This document shows positions 9,538 to 19,263 of a DNA stretch of 64,000 nucleotides, one piece after another (the stretch's first letter is position 1; every line of letters begins with the position of its first letter). The stretch comes from Isochrysis galbana (Eukaryota > Haptophyta > Isochrysidales > Isochrysidaceae). The position numbers and the translations under genes were made by a program. The notes beneath the pieces were generated by a model. The model saw only the letters and a list, made by a program, of their open reading frames with translations, made no database searches and was not told the origin of the DNA. The DNA lies in contig CM030933.1 of NCBI GenBank assembly GCA_018136815.1, positions 2,777,144 to 2,841,143 on the forward strand. Reading direction: 5' to 3'.

Positions 9538-10660
9538 CCATAGGAGTACTTTCTATGGGAGGACTTTACTCTCTACTCCATGAAACAGTTCTCTCTAAAA
9601 AGAAGCCGCGATCTCCACAAATCTCCGTGCCCTCCTCGTCCTTCAGTATGAGACCTATTATAATTTAGCATAGAGGCTTGCTCTTCGTGCACGTGCCCGC
9701 TTCGCGAGCGTGCCCCTGTCCGCCCCTAGCTCCCCATGGTGCGCGAGGGAGGCGAGACGACTCGCGATCTCGCGATGCACCTTGCGGCCGGAGACGAGAA
9801 CATCTACATGGCTAAGCGCATTGATGCCATGCGCTTGACCCGAAGGGTGGCACAGTCTCTCGTGAAGTGGGCGGGTTGGGACGTTGTGACGCTGTGACCA
9901 ATTTCGCTAGTGGGGTTGTGAGAAGCGCAAGGCTTCATGCAAGGCTTAATGTGCGTCGTGAACCCAAGGCCTAGCTATGGCTAGGTGGTGTGCAAAGCAT
10001 TTGTTCTTGTTGGGGTTTTGTTTTTGTGTCGGTTACGTGACCGGCGGTTGAGTCGGTTACGGCGGTTGAGTCGGTTACGGCGGTTGAGTCGTTTGAACGG
10101 ACAACGGACCGTGCAAGGGTAGAGACCCCTAAGAGACAAGTAACAAGAAAGCTTTCGCCACTCAGGTTGGCTACGATATAACATTGACATTAAATCATCC
10201 CTTGGATTTCAAGCTCCCACGGCAGCACCCCTGGGGTGCCTCCACACAGGGCGGTCGTACAAGTAGGTGGTACAAAAAATGTTCGAACGCGAACGCAACT
10301 CAAACTTTATGACCGTTTGAACATAGTCAACTACCTACTACCTACTACTCCCTTGACCCCCAAAGTGAACACTGTGAAAAACACTGACAATTTTCCTCGA
10401 CACGCGGCGCTCAACACCTCGCGGCTGTCCCACGAACACACCCAACTCAAGGCGCGCGACAATGAAAACCCGTCAACAACATACTCACCCCCTCTAAAAA
10501 AAGTGAACGCGTGTATTATTTTTACCACTTACTTGTATGCGTACTTTAGGCCCTCCAATCTCTCTTTCAACCCCTTTTCGACTTTGTGAAAAAAAAAACC
10601 TTGATGGTGGGATGCCAAACGAGAGTGTGTCGCGGTCGATGTCGACGATTTTGGGATTTT
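9538..10660. other. Intergenic, no supported gene
   Basis: No open frame with recognisable content. Contains the 18-bp tandem repeat listed separately and several ACTACCTACTACCTACTACTC-type short repeats near 10330. Confidence 0.5.
10043..10091. repeat. 18-bp tandem repeat
   Basis: Nearly three copies of GGCGGTTGAGTCGGTTAC in tandem. Confidence 0.9.
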
Positions 10661-10667
10661 GGGGGGG

Positions 10668-10880
<213 letters not shown>

Positions 10881-10964
10881 AGAAGAGAGGTGAGGAGAGA
10901 GGGAGAGAAAGACGGAGGAGCGAGCGCGGGAGGCGGCGGGGAGGGGTGTCCGTCGTCCTCGTCG

Positions 10965-12257
10965 ATGGTATGCAGCGCTCTGACGACCGCCTCGGCGCGC
11001 TGGCCCGTCTCAGGCCGTGCTGGCTTCCGGATCTCTCTCGACGTCAACGTGCGCCACACCTTTGGCTCCACCGCCTTCCTCGTCGACGAGGCCACCTCTC
11101 GCGTCGTCAGCCTCGACAGCTCAGGCAGACCACGAGAAGACCTCTCGCCCAATTCTACTTACGTGGTCCACTCAGCCGGCTCAGACAAGCTGGAGAGGCA
11201 GGCACACGTGCTGCGCGGTGCCCTGCGGGCGGCCAACGATGATATTGCCAAGCTTCGCGACAGGATGCGGAAGCTTGAGGCGTGCGTCAGGGAGGAGATC
11301 CTGCACCTGCGTAAGATGGTCGAGCGCTCCGGTGGACCGGCCACTGTGGAGCGGCCGCTGCTCGCCGAGTGGACGGCGGAGCAAGCAGCGCTCAACTCTG
11401 ATGGCCTTCGAGACAAGGCTGGATCGGCCCCCGTCCGCGTCCGCAGGGGCATCAGGGCGGCGGAGGAGCCGCTGCAGGTCCGGCCAATTGGCCGGATCAG
11501 AACGCCTTTCATCGAGAAGAATGGCACACCGCGGCAGGGCTGCGTAGTGCCTTCTGCGCACGCCGAGCTGCAGGTCAACCTGACTGGACATCCACCGGGC
11601 ACACTCAACGCTGCGCATGCGCTCGAAGGCCTCTCCACCTTCTCGCACGTGTGGCTCTTGTGGATCTTTGACAGGGACGCAGGCATCGCTACCAAGTCGA
11701 AGATCCGTCCACCTCGGCTGGATGGCATCAAGACGGGGCTCTACTCCACTCGCACGCCGCACAGGCCGAACGCGATCGGCCTATCCCTCGTGCGCCTTCG
11801 CGCTGTGGAGGGCGACACGCTACATCTCGCCGGCGTGGACCTGTGCGACGGGACGCCGATCCTCGACGTCAAGCCCTACGTGCCGTTTGCGGACTCTGTG
11901 GCCAACGCCACAGTAGCACCCTGGCTCGCTGAGCTTCCCACGCCGGACCTCGACGTTCGCTGGACCGACTCAGCGATGGAAGAGTTGCGTATCCTCCTTC
12001 CACACCAGTCGCTGCTGTGCACGGAGGAGCAGGCCCGCGCGGCCGTGAGTGAGGTGTTGATGGCTGACCCACGCTCGATCCACTGGCGGCATTCCCGATC
12101 GGCCATGGAGTACGGCTTCTCAATCGACATGATCAACGTGGTGTGCACATTTGAGGATGGTCTCGCCCTCATCAAGACGGTGCAGGACGTGCGCCTTTGC
12201 GACAGGTCGCACGTGCCTTCGGCGAGCGGTTCGGCCACGAGTGAGGGGATGAGATGA
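10965..12257 (+). CDS. TRMO: tRNA (adenine(37)-N6)-methyltransferase, TrmO/TsaA family
   Basis: Single exon, 430 residues from ATG 10965; the frame upstream is pure GA repeat and not credible protein. Residues about 60-110 form a short coiled coil (LERQAHVLRGALRAANDDIA...), as in animal TRMO. Residues about 171-305 are the TsaA-like beta-barrel: RPIGRIRTPF, ALEGLSTFSHVWLLWIFD, KIRPPRLDGIKTGLYSTRTP, HRPNAIGLSLVRL and ILDVKPYVPFAD are all intact. The C-terminal part (about 320-420) matches the short helical extension of the family. The family uses SAM to methylate t6A37 to m6t6A in the anticodon loop of tRNA-Thr. Length is close to the human protein. Confidence 0.93.
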   Translation: MVCSALTTASARWPVSGRAGFRISLDVNVRHTFGSTAFLVDEATSRVVSLDSSGRPREDLSPNSTYVVHSAGSDKLERQAHVLRGALRAANDDIAKLRDRMRKLEACVREEILHLRKMVERSGGPATVERPLLAEWTAEQAALNSDGLRDKAGSAPVRVRRGIRAAEEPLQVRPIGRIRTPFIEKNGTPRQGCVVPSAHAELQVNLTGHPPGTLNAAHALEGLSTFSHVWLLWIFDRDAGIATKSKIRPPRLDGIKTGLYSTRTPHRPNAIGLSLVRLRAVEGDTLHLAGVDLCDGTPILDVKPYVPFADSVANATVAPWLAELPTPDLDVRWTDSAMEELRILLPHQSLLCTEEQARAAVSEVLMADPRSIHWRHSRSAMEYGFSIDMINVVCTFEDGLALIKTVQDVRLCDRSHVPSASGSATSEGMR

Positions 12258-12948
12258 TGATTAGCGGATGCAATGCTAGATCGATAGACACTCGTGGCCA
12301 CAAGCGGGTGTTGGAAGGCTCTTCTTCTTGAGAGCTGGGGGAGTTTATAGTGTCTGGGATGCTCAGAGAACTGTTTGGAATCGTCTCGGGACATCGGCGC
12401 GCCACAAACGACGGTCCCTGAGTATCAGGCTCGCGCAACTTCAGCATAGTTGTGGGCTCTTTGCATGGGCATCGTTCTCATGCTGATGATTGAGCGTGGC
12501 AGCCGGTTGGTGTAGTACTAGTATGACTAGACCATGGACAATGGGCCGGTTCAAGCTATTGCGTCACAATAGGGGTCAACGGGCAACGAGGAGGCGCCTC
12601 GTGCGAGCCGAAAAACTGTGGCCTGCCTATTGTGGGGTGTGCGACTGTGGGGCGCTGCAGCAGAGGGCGGCGAAGGGTGGAAGCACAAGACTCGCGTGTA
12701 TACGGGCCATTTTAAGGAAAGCTATATAGTCCTAGGTCGCGCCCCGCAACCCCTCTTCCCGCGTCTCTCCCCGACGGTTTCCCCCAGAGCGGTTCTAAGC
12801 GTGCGCGGCTAAGCGGGGCCGCCATCGGCCCAGGTGTGCCAACGCACTCGCGCTGCCGCACCGTGGCCGGTGGGGCAAATGGGGGATGGGGGTCGCTGTG
12901 GGGCCGTCAGCCCCCGGAAAATTTCAACCAGTATTATGGTAGTTTCGC
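12258..12948. other. Intergenic, no supported gene
   Basis: 3' flank of TRMO followed by unrecognised GC-rich sequence; no repeat or coding signal that I can support. Confidence 0.5.
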
Positions 12949-13070
12949 GGACTATTGACTATCGTTCAAATAATAGGGTCATGGAACGCGCCCCACTCCA
13001 CCCCCCTCCTACCGTTCGCACCGCCATGCCAGCCGATGGGCCCATGGCCCCTTGTTGTCACTAGCTATGA
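12949..13070 (+). mobile_element. 5'-end fragment of a LINE
   Basis: CTATCGTTCAAATAATAGGGTC is a decayed form of the hairpin at 17817, followed directly by ATG at 12981 and an ORF opening MERAPLHPPP. Only the first ~100 bp survive. Confidence 0.65.
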
Positions 13071-13269
13071 GGAGGAGCACAAAGAGAAAAAGTCAATGCC
13101 CTTATGGAGCAGTCTATCGTGCAGCTCTCGCCTTACCCGCAATCAATCGGACTGGCTACACCAGGTATTTATGCACGCATAGCGAGTCCGTTACGTAAGC
13201 AGGGCTGTTGACACTATAAACCATGAACGTTCGAAATGCGAGCGTGGACCGGATGTCGAACGCCAGACG

Positions 13270-13959
13270 CTACGCCGAATCTGAAGGATCTAGACCAAAT
13301 AGGCCATCTCCGGGATACAGTGCGCCCAAGACCATTCTAGGGTCGGGATACTTGGACAGGGCATCCTTGCGCTGCGCACTGGATACAACACCTGGGAGAT
13401 CGTGGGTCTCAGGCTCAACGAGAGACAATTGAAAGTGAACATGTGGAGGCCACCCCCCGTTCTCTTCCTCGTCTCCGATCCAGCAGAGCACTTCACCCTT
13501 GGCTACCCTCTGACAACGCTGCTTCCCCTTGATCGAGCGCGCGTTTAAGTGCCCATGAAGCGCCCAAACTTTCCGTCCCGAAAGCTTGTGTTCAGTTACA
13601 ACTACATAGCCATAGTCTCCTGGCTGTTCGTTATAGCCAAAGCTGTGGATTGCACCATCCGCGAAGCAATGAATTGGCATACCAACAGGCCCGCCGATAT
13701 CGATACCCACGTGGATATCGCGCGCGCCCTCGCCACGCGAGTGCGGATCAGTGGAGCCGAACAGGTCAGTCTTGTACATGTTTGGCCTCCGCTCATCGTA
13801 CCGTCCCACATCGTGGAGGAAGCCGGTGGCAGCGAGCGGCGGCGGCGGCACGCCGTGAGTGAAGTCGCGCACTATATATGATCCTGCCACCAGTGTTGGC
13901 ACCAGTGGGGCGAAGACCTCGCCCGCGAATAGGCCAGAGCCCACGATGGCGCCGCCCAT
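13270..13959 (-). CDS. M23 (LytM-type) metallopeptidase-domain protein
   Basis: About 229 residues from ATG 13959. The frame continues upstream to 14043 without an ATG, and a stop lies just beyond, so a 5' exon is possible. The zinc-site motifs are present: HVGIDIG (HxxxD) and PHVHFQLS (HxH), with a DYGYVVVTEH core and a middle His in ALHGHL. The block ENGGWPPHVHFQ matches the M23 domain that, in bacteria and some eukaryotes, is fused to kinase and class III aminotransferase domains; here it stands alone. M23 peptidases cleave glycine-rich or peptidoglycan peptides, but the substrate in this organism is unknown. Bacterial origin is likely. Confidence 0.8.
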   Translation of the reverse strand: MGGAIVGSGLFAGEVFAPLVPTLVAGSYIVRDFTHGVPPPPLAATGFLHDVGRYDERRPNMYKTDLFGSTDPHSRGEGARDIHVGIDIGGPVGMPIHCFADGAIHSFGYNEQPGDYGYVVVTEHKLSGRKVWALHGHLNARSIKGKQRCQRVAKGEVLCWIGDEEENGGWPPHVHFQLSLVEPETHDLPGVVSSAQRKDALSKYPDPRMVLGALYPGDGLFGLDPSDSA

Positions 13960-14075
13960 CTCGGACAACAGCAGACCGACCGATCGATCGATGCCGCTCA
14001 ATTTGACAGCCGTCGGATGGGGAAACAACGGGAGGAGTTTCACAAATTAGACTATCCTCCGTAGAGCTGTGTGGG

Positions 14076-14223
14076 TGGGAGAGAGAGGGGAGCGGGGGGC
14101 GGGGAGGGGACGGGGGGGAGGCAGACGGGAAGAGAGAGAAAAGATCGGCAGAAGAATCCTGTGCTTCCGGGGCTTTCCCCCTGCTCCCGCTCCCCCCCCC
14201 TCACCCGCTCTCTCTCCCTCTCT

Positions 14224-14260
<37 letters not shown>

Positions 14261-14382
14261 CCCCTCTCTCCGTCTCTCCTCTATCCCTCTTCCCCCCTTG
14301 TCTCTCTCTCCCTCTCCTCGATCCCTCCCCCCTTGTCCTGGCGGGGAGAGAGGGATGGAGGAGAGGAGAGAGAGAGAGAGAG

Positions 14383-14429
<47 letters not shown>

Positions 14430-14505
14430 AGAGGAGAGGAGAGAAGAGAGAGGCAGAGAGAGAGAGAGAGAGAGAGGGAGGGAGAGAGAAGAGAGAGAGA
14501 GGCAG
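14076..14505. repeat. GA/CT low-complexity tracts, opposite polarity
   Basis: Purine-rich 14076-14145, CT-rich 14205-14340, then GA-rich 14345-14505. It sits 5' of the M23 gene on its coding strand. Confidence 0.95.
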
Positions 14506-15368
14506 CCGCACACGCGTCACCACAAGCCAGCCGCTGGAGCCTCTCCCTCGCGCTTTAAGTACAGAGCCTTTCGCCTCTTGTCAGAATGGTTACAGCGACT
14601 AAAAAATGAACAGCCTCGCGGCCCCCCATCGCTCCTAGTAAGGGTGGTGACTTCCATTCTGTTCTGTCTTGTCCTGCAGCGTTTTGTTTTAAAAAGCCTG
14701 CCTTCGTAGCCCGGGCCAGCTCACCCTCTCAGTGACATCTTACGGCTAATGGCGGAAAGCGCCCCTAGCGGCGAATACCTACAACGAGGACGAGGACTAG
14801 TGCGGGGGAGAGGGAAGCGAACGGGACCAACGCGCGAGCAAGGAGGAAATGAGGCGATGGCTTTGTGCAAAGCACAAACGTGCAGAGCACAAATGTCGCA
14901 TTCATCGTAGATGATGCGCCGATTTCTAGGTTCTTCTCTCCCAAGTCCTTCGCCGTGCGGCCACACGGTGAAGCTCAGGCGCTTCTAAGTTGGTAGGGTT
15001 CGTCCCTAGCGGCCTAGGATTCGGGTTCTCGTTTCGTTCCTTCTAGCCTCTAGCCTGTTTGTCAGGTCTAGATTCTAGATCTAGATTCCAGGTTTCCTCC
15101 TTTCTTTCGCGGGTAATCTTGACCCAAAGGAGCCAGGTCGCCTGTCGCTCGCTGCGCGCTTGTCTCAGGCTCTCAGGGTACCTTGAGGAGGCTTATTTGG
15201 CTTCTTGCAAGGCTTGTTGTTTCTTGTTGGGTTCCGGTTCTCTCTTGGCTCTTGGGACTTGCTAACTTTCGTTGTCGTCCAGGCCTGTTCTTCGTAGGTT
15301 CTGCTTAGCTTGGTTAGGGTTTCGTTGCCTACGGCCCGACCTGCCTCTTCCTTCACCCTGAGTACGCG
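14506..15368. other. Intergenic, no supported gene
   Basis: No recognisable coding. Includes a TCTAGATTCTAGATCTAGATT cluster near 15067-15088 and T-rich sequence that may be the 5' flank or UTR of the following LINE ORF. Confidence 0.45.
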
Positions 15369-15389
15369 CTCGCAATAATCGCGAAGCTT

Positions 15390-16925
15390 GTGCTAACCAC
15401 CCAGCGCGCACACGTCCCCCCACGACCACGACTCACCTTTGACTCCACCCTCGGATACCCAGGTGAAGGACCCATCCGCGTAGCGACATACAACATAAAC
15501 GGAACTAAAGGCGGTAAACTTGCCGCAGTTCTGTCACAGGCGCGCAAAGCTGGGGTAGACATTCTCCTTCTCCAAGAACTACACGCTTATGAAGACGGCT
15601 CTCATCTCCGTCAACATAGAACAGCGTCCCTCCTCGGATGGCACTGGTTTGCCTCACCGGGAGAGCTAGCGGACTCAGCGAGCGGGGTCGCGGTGGCGAT
15701 TCGCATCTCATGCAGCAGAGTAAACCCTAGAGCAGATACAGTTCATGTAATCCTAAAAGGAAGATGCATAGCAATCGATGTAAACATAGACGAAAAACAA
15801 TATCGTATTATCTCAGTATACTTAAGCGCGAACCCGAGCCCACGGGGAGCGCAAATCAAAAAACTGCTACAAGAACCCGCCCTGTCGCAAACTAACACCA
15901 CGCCAACGCTGATGGGGGGAGATTTCAACTGCGTGGAAAACGTCAAGGCCGACACAGAAGGACTCGGGGCGACACCATATGCGAACACTCACGGGGGCAC
16001 ATGGAAAGCCCTCGTCAAACGAGCCGGACTCAAAGACGCGCACCACACGATGAGGCTCGGCCCACGCACGGGATACACGCGGCTCTCGCACACCATTCAC
16101 ACGAGACTCGACCGAATATACCATAGCACGGCGACGGACTCATTCCAATGGCACAAACTAGGCCCTAGCCCGGACCTGTTCTCGGGTAATGCCGCCTCCG
16201 ACCACCTACCACTCCTAGCCGCATTTGAAACCCCGCACTACGCCCAGAACCGGTACTACGATCCACCCATAGACTCGAGCGTCATAACGGAGGCGGGGGC
16301 CATCAAGACGGTAGAACTATTACTCAACAGAGCGAAAGAGAGAGCTAAAGCTAGCGGAGACCTAGCCGACGAATGGGCCCAAGCGAAAGCACTCATAGCT
16401 GCGTTCCTGAGGGAGGAAACGGCTGCACGCAAAACACCTGTCATACAACCCACGCTCGAAAGGAGAGTCGCCGAGCTCAACATCCAACTCATCAAGAAAG
16501 GCCCGGACCCAAACCTCACGGAGCGCATAGCAAAAGCGAACCGAGAGCTCGCTGAAGAGCGGAGTAAGACCCCGATAAGACATCTCAACTTGCACGAAAA
16601 ACTCCGACGAGAGGACCTCCACTCCAGAGAGTTCTTCATGAAGCTAAAGCACAAGAAATGGAAAGGCGCCATAAGAGAACTCTACAAGACGCAAGACTGG
16701 GAGAACCCCCACCACGCCGATCACAAAACGGTCACCACAGATGCCGAGATAAGAAAAGAATTCAGGAGATATTACGCTTGGCTATACTCGCCGAAAGCCT
16801 CGCAGCGCGTGCCCGAACTCGAAACCGCACTCTCCGACCGCCCACTCCACGACCTGGACAAACGAAAACTGGAAGGGCGAATCTCGATCGACGAGACCAC
16901 CCAGGGCTCCTTGGCGACCATCATC
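15390..16925 (+). pseudogene. LINE ORF2 N-terminus: APE-type endonuclease, truncated before the RT
   Basis: The open frame encodes an exonuclease-endonuclease-phosphatase fold with its key motifs in order: RVATYNINGTK (Asn), LLLQELHA (Glu), MGGDFNCVEN (Asp/Asn), TRLDRIYH (Asp-Arg) and AASDHLPLLAAF (Asp-His). After about residue 310 there is a basic helical linker with many R/E, and the homology stops near 16925 before any RT motif. This nuclease nicks target DNA for target-primed reverse transcription. The first codon is not an ATG (GTG at 15390), so the true start is upstream or lost. ORF2 without an RT cannot transpose by itself. Confidence 0.85.
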
Positions 16926-16989
16926 TCGCGCATCTCTTTCGAGTACATAGTTACCTGGCCTTTGGTGGGAAAGTGGCAAATCATAGGAG

Positions 16990-17508
16990 TGGCAAGGCAC
17001 AGCGCAACGTATTGTACGGCGTGGATCACCGGGGGGGGAATGAAATTAATATAAAACGAACGCGAAGTAGATAGATCTTCGTTGCTTCTGGCCGTAACCG
17101 TCCAGCCGGCCGCCTGGACTACAGGCTTGTAGCATCTGAGCGCCTCACGGTCAAACTCGTTCACATTTAACTGGTGAATCATATCGTTCAACACGCTATC
17201 GAAGGCGGACTTTAGCTCTTCCTCCTCCTTTTCGATCGTCTCTAGCGAGGGCGGCTCGCCAGAGGACAAGCCCGGAACCCTGGTCGCGCCGGGTGCGATT
17301 GCCTTGAAAAGCAGAGCGCCGATATAGTCGGCAGCGCGCTTTGTGCACTCAAGAGGAGGGGGGCCTGCTTCTGGTGTTTTGGACAGTCCTCGGCGGCTTC
17401 CGAGTCGAGCAAGCGCTTCATGCTTACGACCGCATGGGTGGCTTCATCCGGAGCGGCGGCTCCCTGAACTAGTACCTCGGCGGTAGAAGAATCATCATTC
17501 ATCTGCAA
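16990..17508 (-). pseudogene. Unidentified small ORF broken by a frameshift
   Basis: ATG at 17508 or the second ATG soon after begins a Glu/Ala-rich protein. The frame is lost at a C6 run (plus strand 17355-17361), and the next frame continues sensibly with LECTKRAADYIGALLFK, then IEKEEEELKSAFDSVLNDMI. Both frames look coding up to the run, so a one-base indel is the simplest reading. It lies between two LINE fragments, so a TE-encoded accessory protein is possible. No family recognised. Confidence 0.5.
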
Positions 17509-17816
17509 GGAGTACGCGGACGGTGGACGGTGAGCGCTGCAAGTGACACCTCGTGACCCTTGCTACCCCCACGACCGCCCGCGCGGCGATCCTCCCTCCT
17601 ACCCATCCACTCCGTCAGCCAAACGGTGAGGGTATGAGGGGGGGGGGGGGGGGCATTGCTCTAGGTGCTGCTTCCGCTCGCCCGGCGCTGCCCTCGCTCA
17701 GCCCAGCCACTGTCCCTCCCGGTCAGGAGACGTTGGCGCGCCTCTCCGCCCGCCTATGTGGACGCATCTCCTCCCGCCTATGGGACGCCTGCGCGCCTTC
17801 GTACGGTGGGGTACAA

Positions 17817-17834
17817 CTATCGTTAAAACGATAG
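17817..17834 (+). promoter_or_regulatory. 5'-terminal hairpin of LINE
   Basis: CTATCGTTAAAACGATAG: CTATCG pairs with CGATAG around TTAAAA. It begins 4 bp inside the element and ends 4 bp before the ORF1 ATG (17839). Confidence 0.75.
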
Positions 17835-17838
17835 GGTC

Positions 17839-18141
17839 ATGGAGCGCGCCACGCTCCCCTCTCCTCTCTCCTCCCACCCCACCGCGCCGGCCGACCAGGA
17901 TATGCTGGACGCCGCGCAGCCGCAGCAGCCACCTCCCAGGGCCACGCCAACCCAGGTACCCGCGAGCCGCAACCTGATCCGAGCCCACAACACCACAAGG
18001 ACTGAACACACCGCGCGACGAACAAACCGACGAACCTGGACCCGTCCCCGCCGACAAAGTGGGGAGAGGGCTACAAATCCAACAAAAGGACGGAGTATCC
18101 ACTCCCAGACGAATACACACTCGATGGCAAAACAGAACTAG
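17839..18141 (+). pseudogene. LINE ORF1 N-terminal fragment
   Basis: Opens MERATLPSPLSS, proline- and arginine-rich, like ORF1 at 4995. The deletion joins it to ORF2-derived sequence around 18060-18085 in a different frame, so the rest is spurious. Confidence 0.6.
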
Positions 18142-18926
18142 ACAAAACAGAAGTAGAACACTTAACAAAAGCCCTACAAAAAGCTGAAAACAAACGCAGG
18201 CGGCTCACAGGCCCGGAAAACTGGGAAAAGAGACTTCGGCTACCAGACAACGTATGGGCGCACCTCGCCGACGTATACACCTCGCCCATGCTTACGGCGA
18301 GAGACACACACCTCCACTACAAGCACATCACACACAGGCGCATCGCCACGGCAAACAGATTCGCGGACCGAGAACCCACATGCCGTTTCTGCAAGGAAGC
18401 GGACGAGTCCTCCACCCACTTGGGGGAATGTTCGCGTATATCGAACATCTTCGACGCCCTAGATGCGATAGCAAGACACCCTCGACGAACTGACACGACG
18501 GGAGAGGAACTATCAATCAAAAGACTTTTCCTCTGCCCCGACGGCACGTGCCCCAAAGCACTACCCATACTATACCTGCTGGCCTGGAGATACATCATCA
18601 CAGACTCCTACAGAATACATTACGACAACGCCTTTTTCTCGGAAGAATCGGTGCTAATCCGCATCATAGAAAGATTCACGAAACTAAGCGGCGCATTCAT
18701 CTTCGCAGAATCGACAGATTCATCGAGGACCGCCCAAGCGGGTCTGGGACGTCAACCCAAAAAGAGAATCGACATGAGCGCGTTGAGACCTCTGTACGAA
18801 GCGGATAGCAAAGGTAACCTCACTCCCAGCGCGGAACTGCTGGCGCTAGCCTCACGGCTAGGGATAGAATATATGGTAAAGAACGCCTCGGGGACGGGCT
18901 CGGCGCCAAACCAATCAAATAACTGA
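18086..18926 (+). pseudogene. LINE ORF2 C-terminal region with zinc finger
   Basis: The frame reads TEYPLPDEYTLDG, then NWEKRLRLPDNVW, then HRRIATANRFADREPTCRFC...SSTHLGEC and ends at 18926. It aligns block by block with 29070-29858 (YPIPQEYTL, RWEKRLP, RRIATANRFADDPTCRFC). The zinc pattern Cx2C...H...C is intact. The lack of catalytic domains makes it non-functional. Confidence 0.8.
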
Positions 18927-19263
18927 TCAAACAACGTAGAAGTCTAGCTCAGACAGAGCTAAGCACAAGCCCCCGAACACACCCCAAGACACACGAGCAA
19001 CATAAGGTCGATCGGGAAAAAGTGCCACATGTGAAAAGTACAACAGGCCTGCCCTGAACACGCGTCCGTAACCAGGCCCATGGTAGTGTACCAGGGCCGC
19101 ACCCCCGACACCGAAGACAAAGGAATGAGGGGGGGAAGGAGAGGAAGTGGAGGGAGGGGATGAAAAGGGCGATGTCCGCTATGTGGAGGTAGAGACCGAG
19201 TAGCGATAGGTGTGTAGCCCTGAATCTTCAGATCTTTTTTTTTTTTTTTTCGTACGGTGGGGT

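Larger units (their letters stand above)
17813..19250 (+). mobile_element. LINE (family 2), complete ends but internally deleted, with target-site duplication
   Basis: A 13-bp direct repeat CGTACGGTGGGGT flanks it at 17800-17812 and 19251-19263. The 5' end is ACAACTATCG within a perfect 6-bp-stem hairpin; ORF1 starts at 17839; the sequence jumps to the ORF2 C-terminal region near 18085; the 3'UTR ends TCTTCAGATC plus T16 (19235-19250). About 1.4 kb in all, with endonuclease and RT missing. The clean duplication proves both termini, including the T tail on the sense strand. Confidence 0.88.

Noticed and set aside
8560-9583. Long Arg/Glu/Gly open frames in GA tracts (also at 10659, 14069 and 21889)
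   Set aside because: They are translations of dinucleotide repeats and stop-free by composition, not genes.
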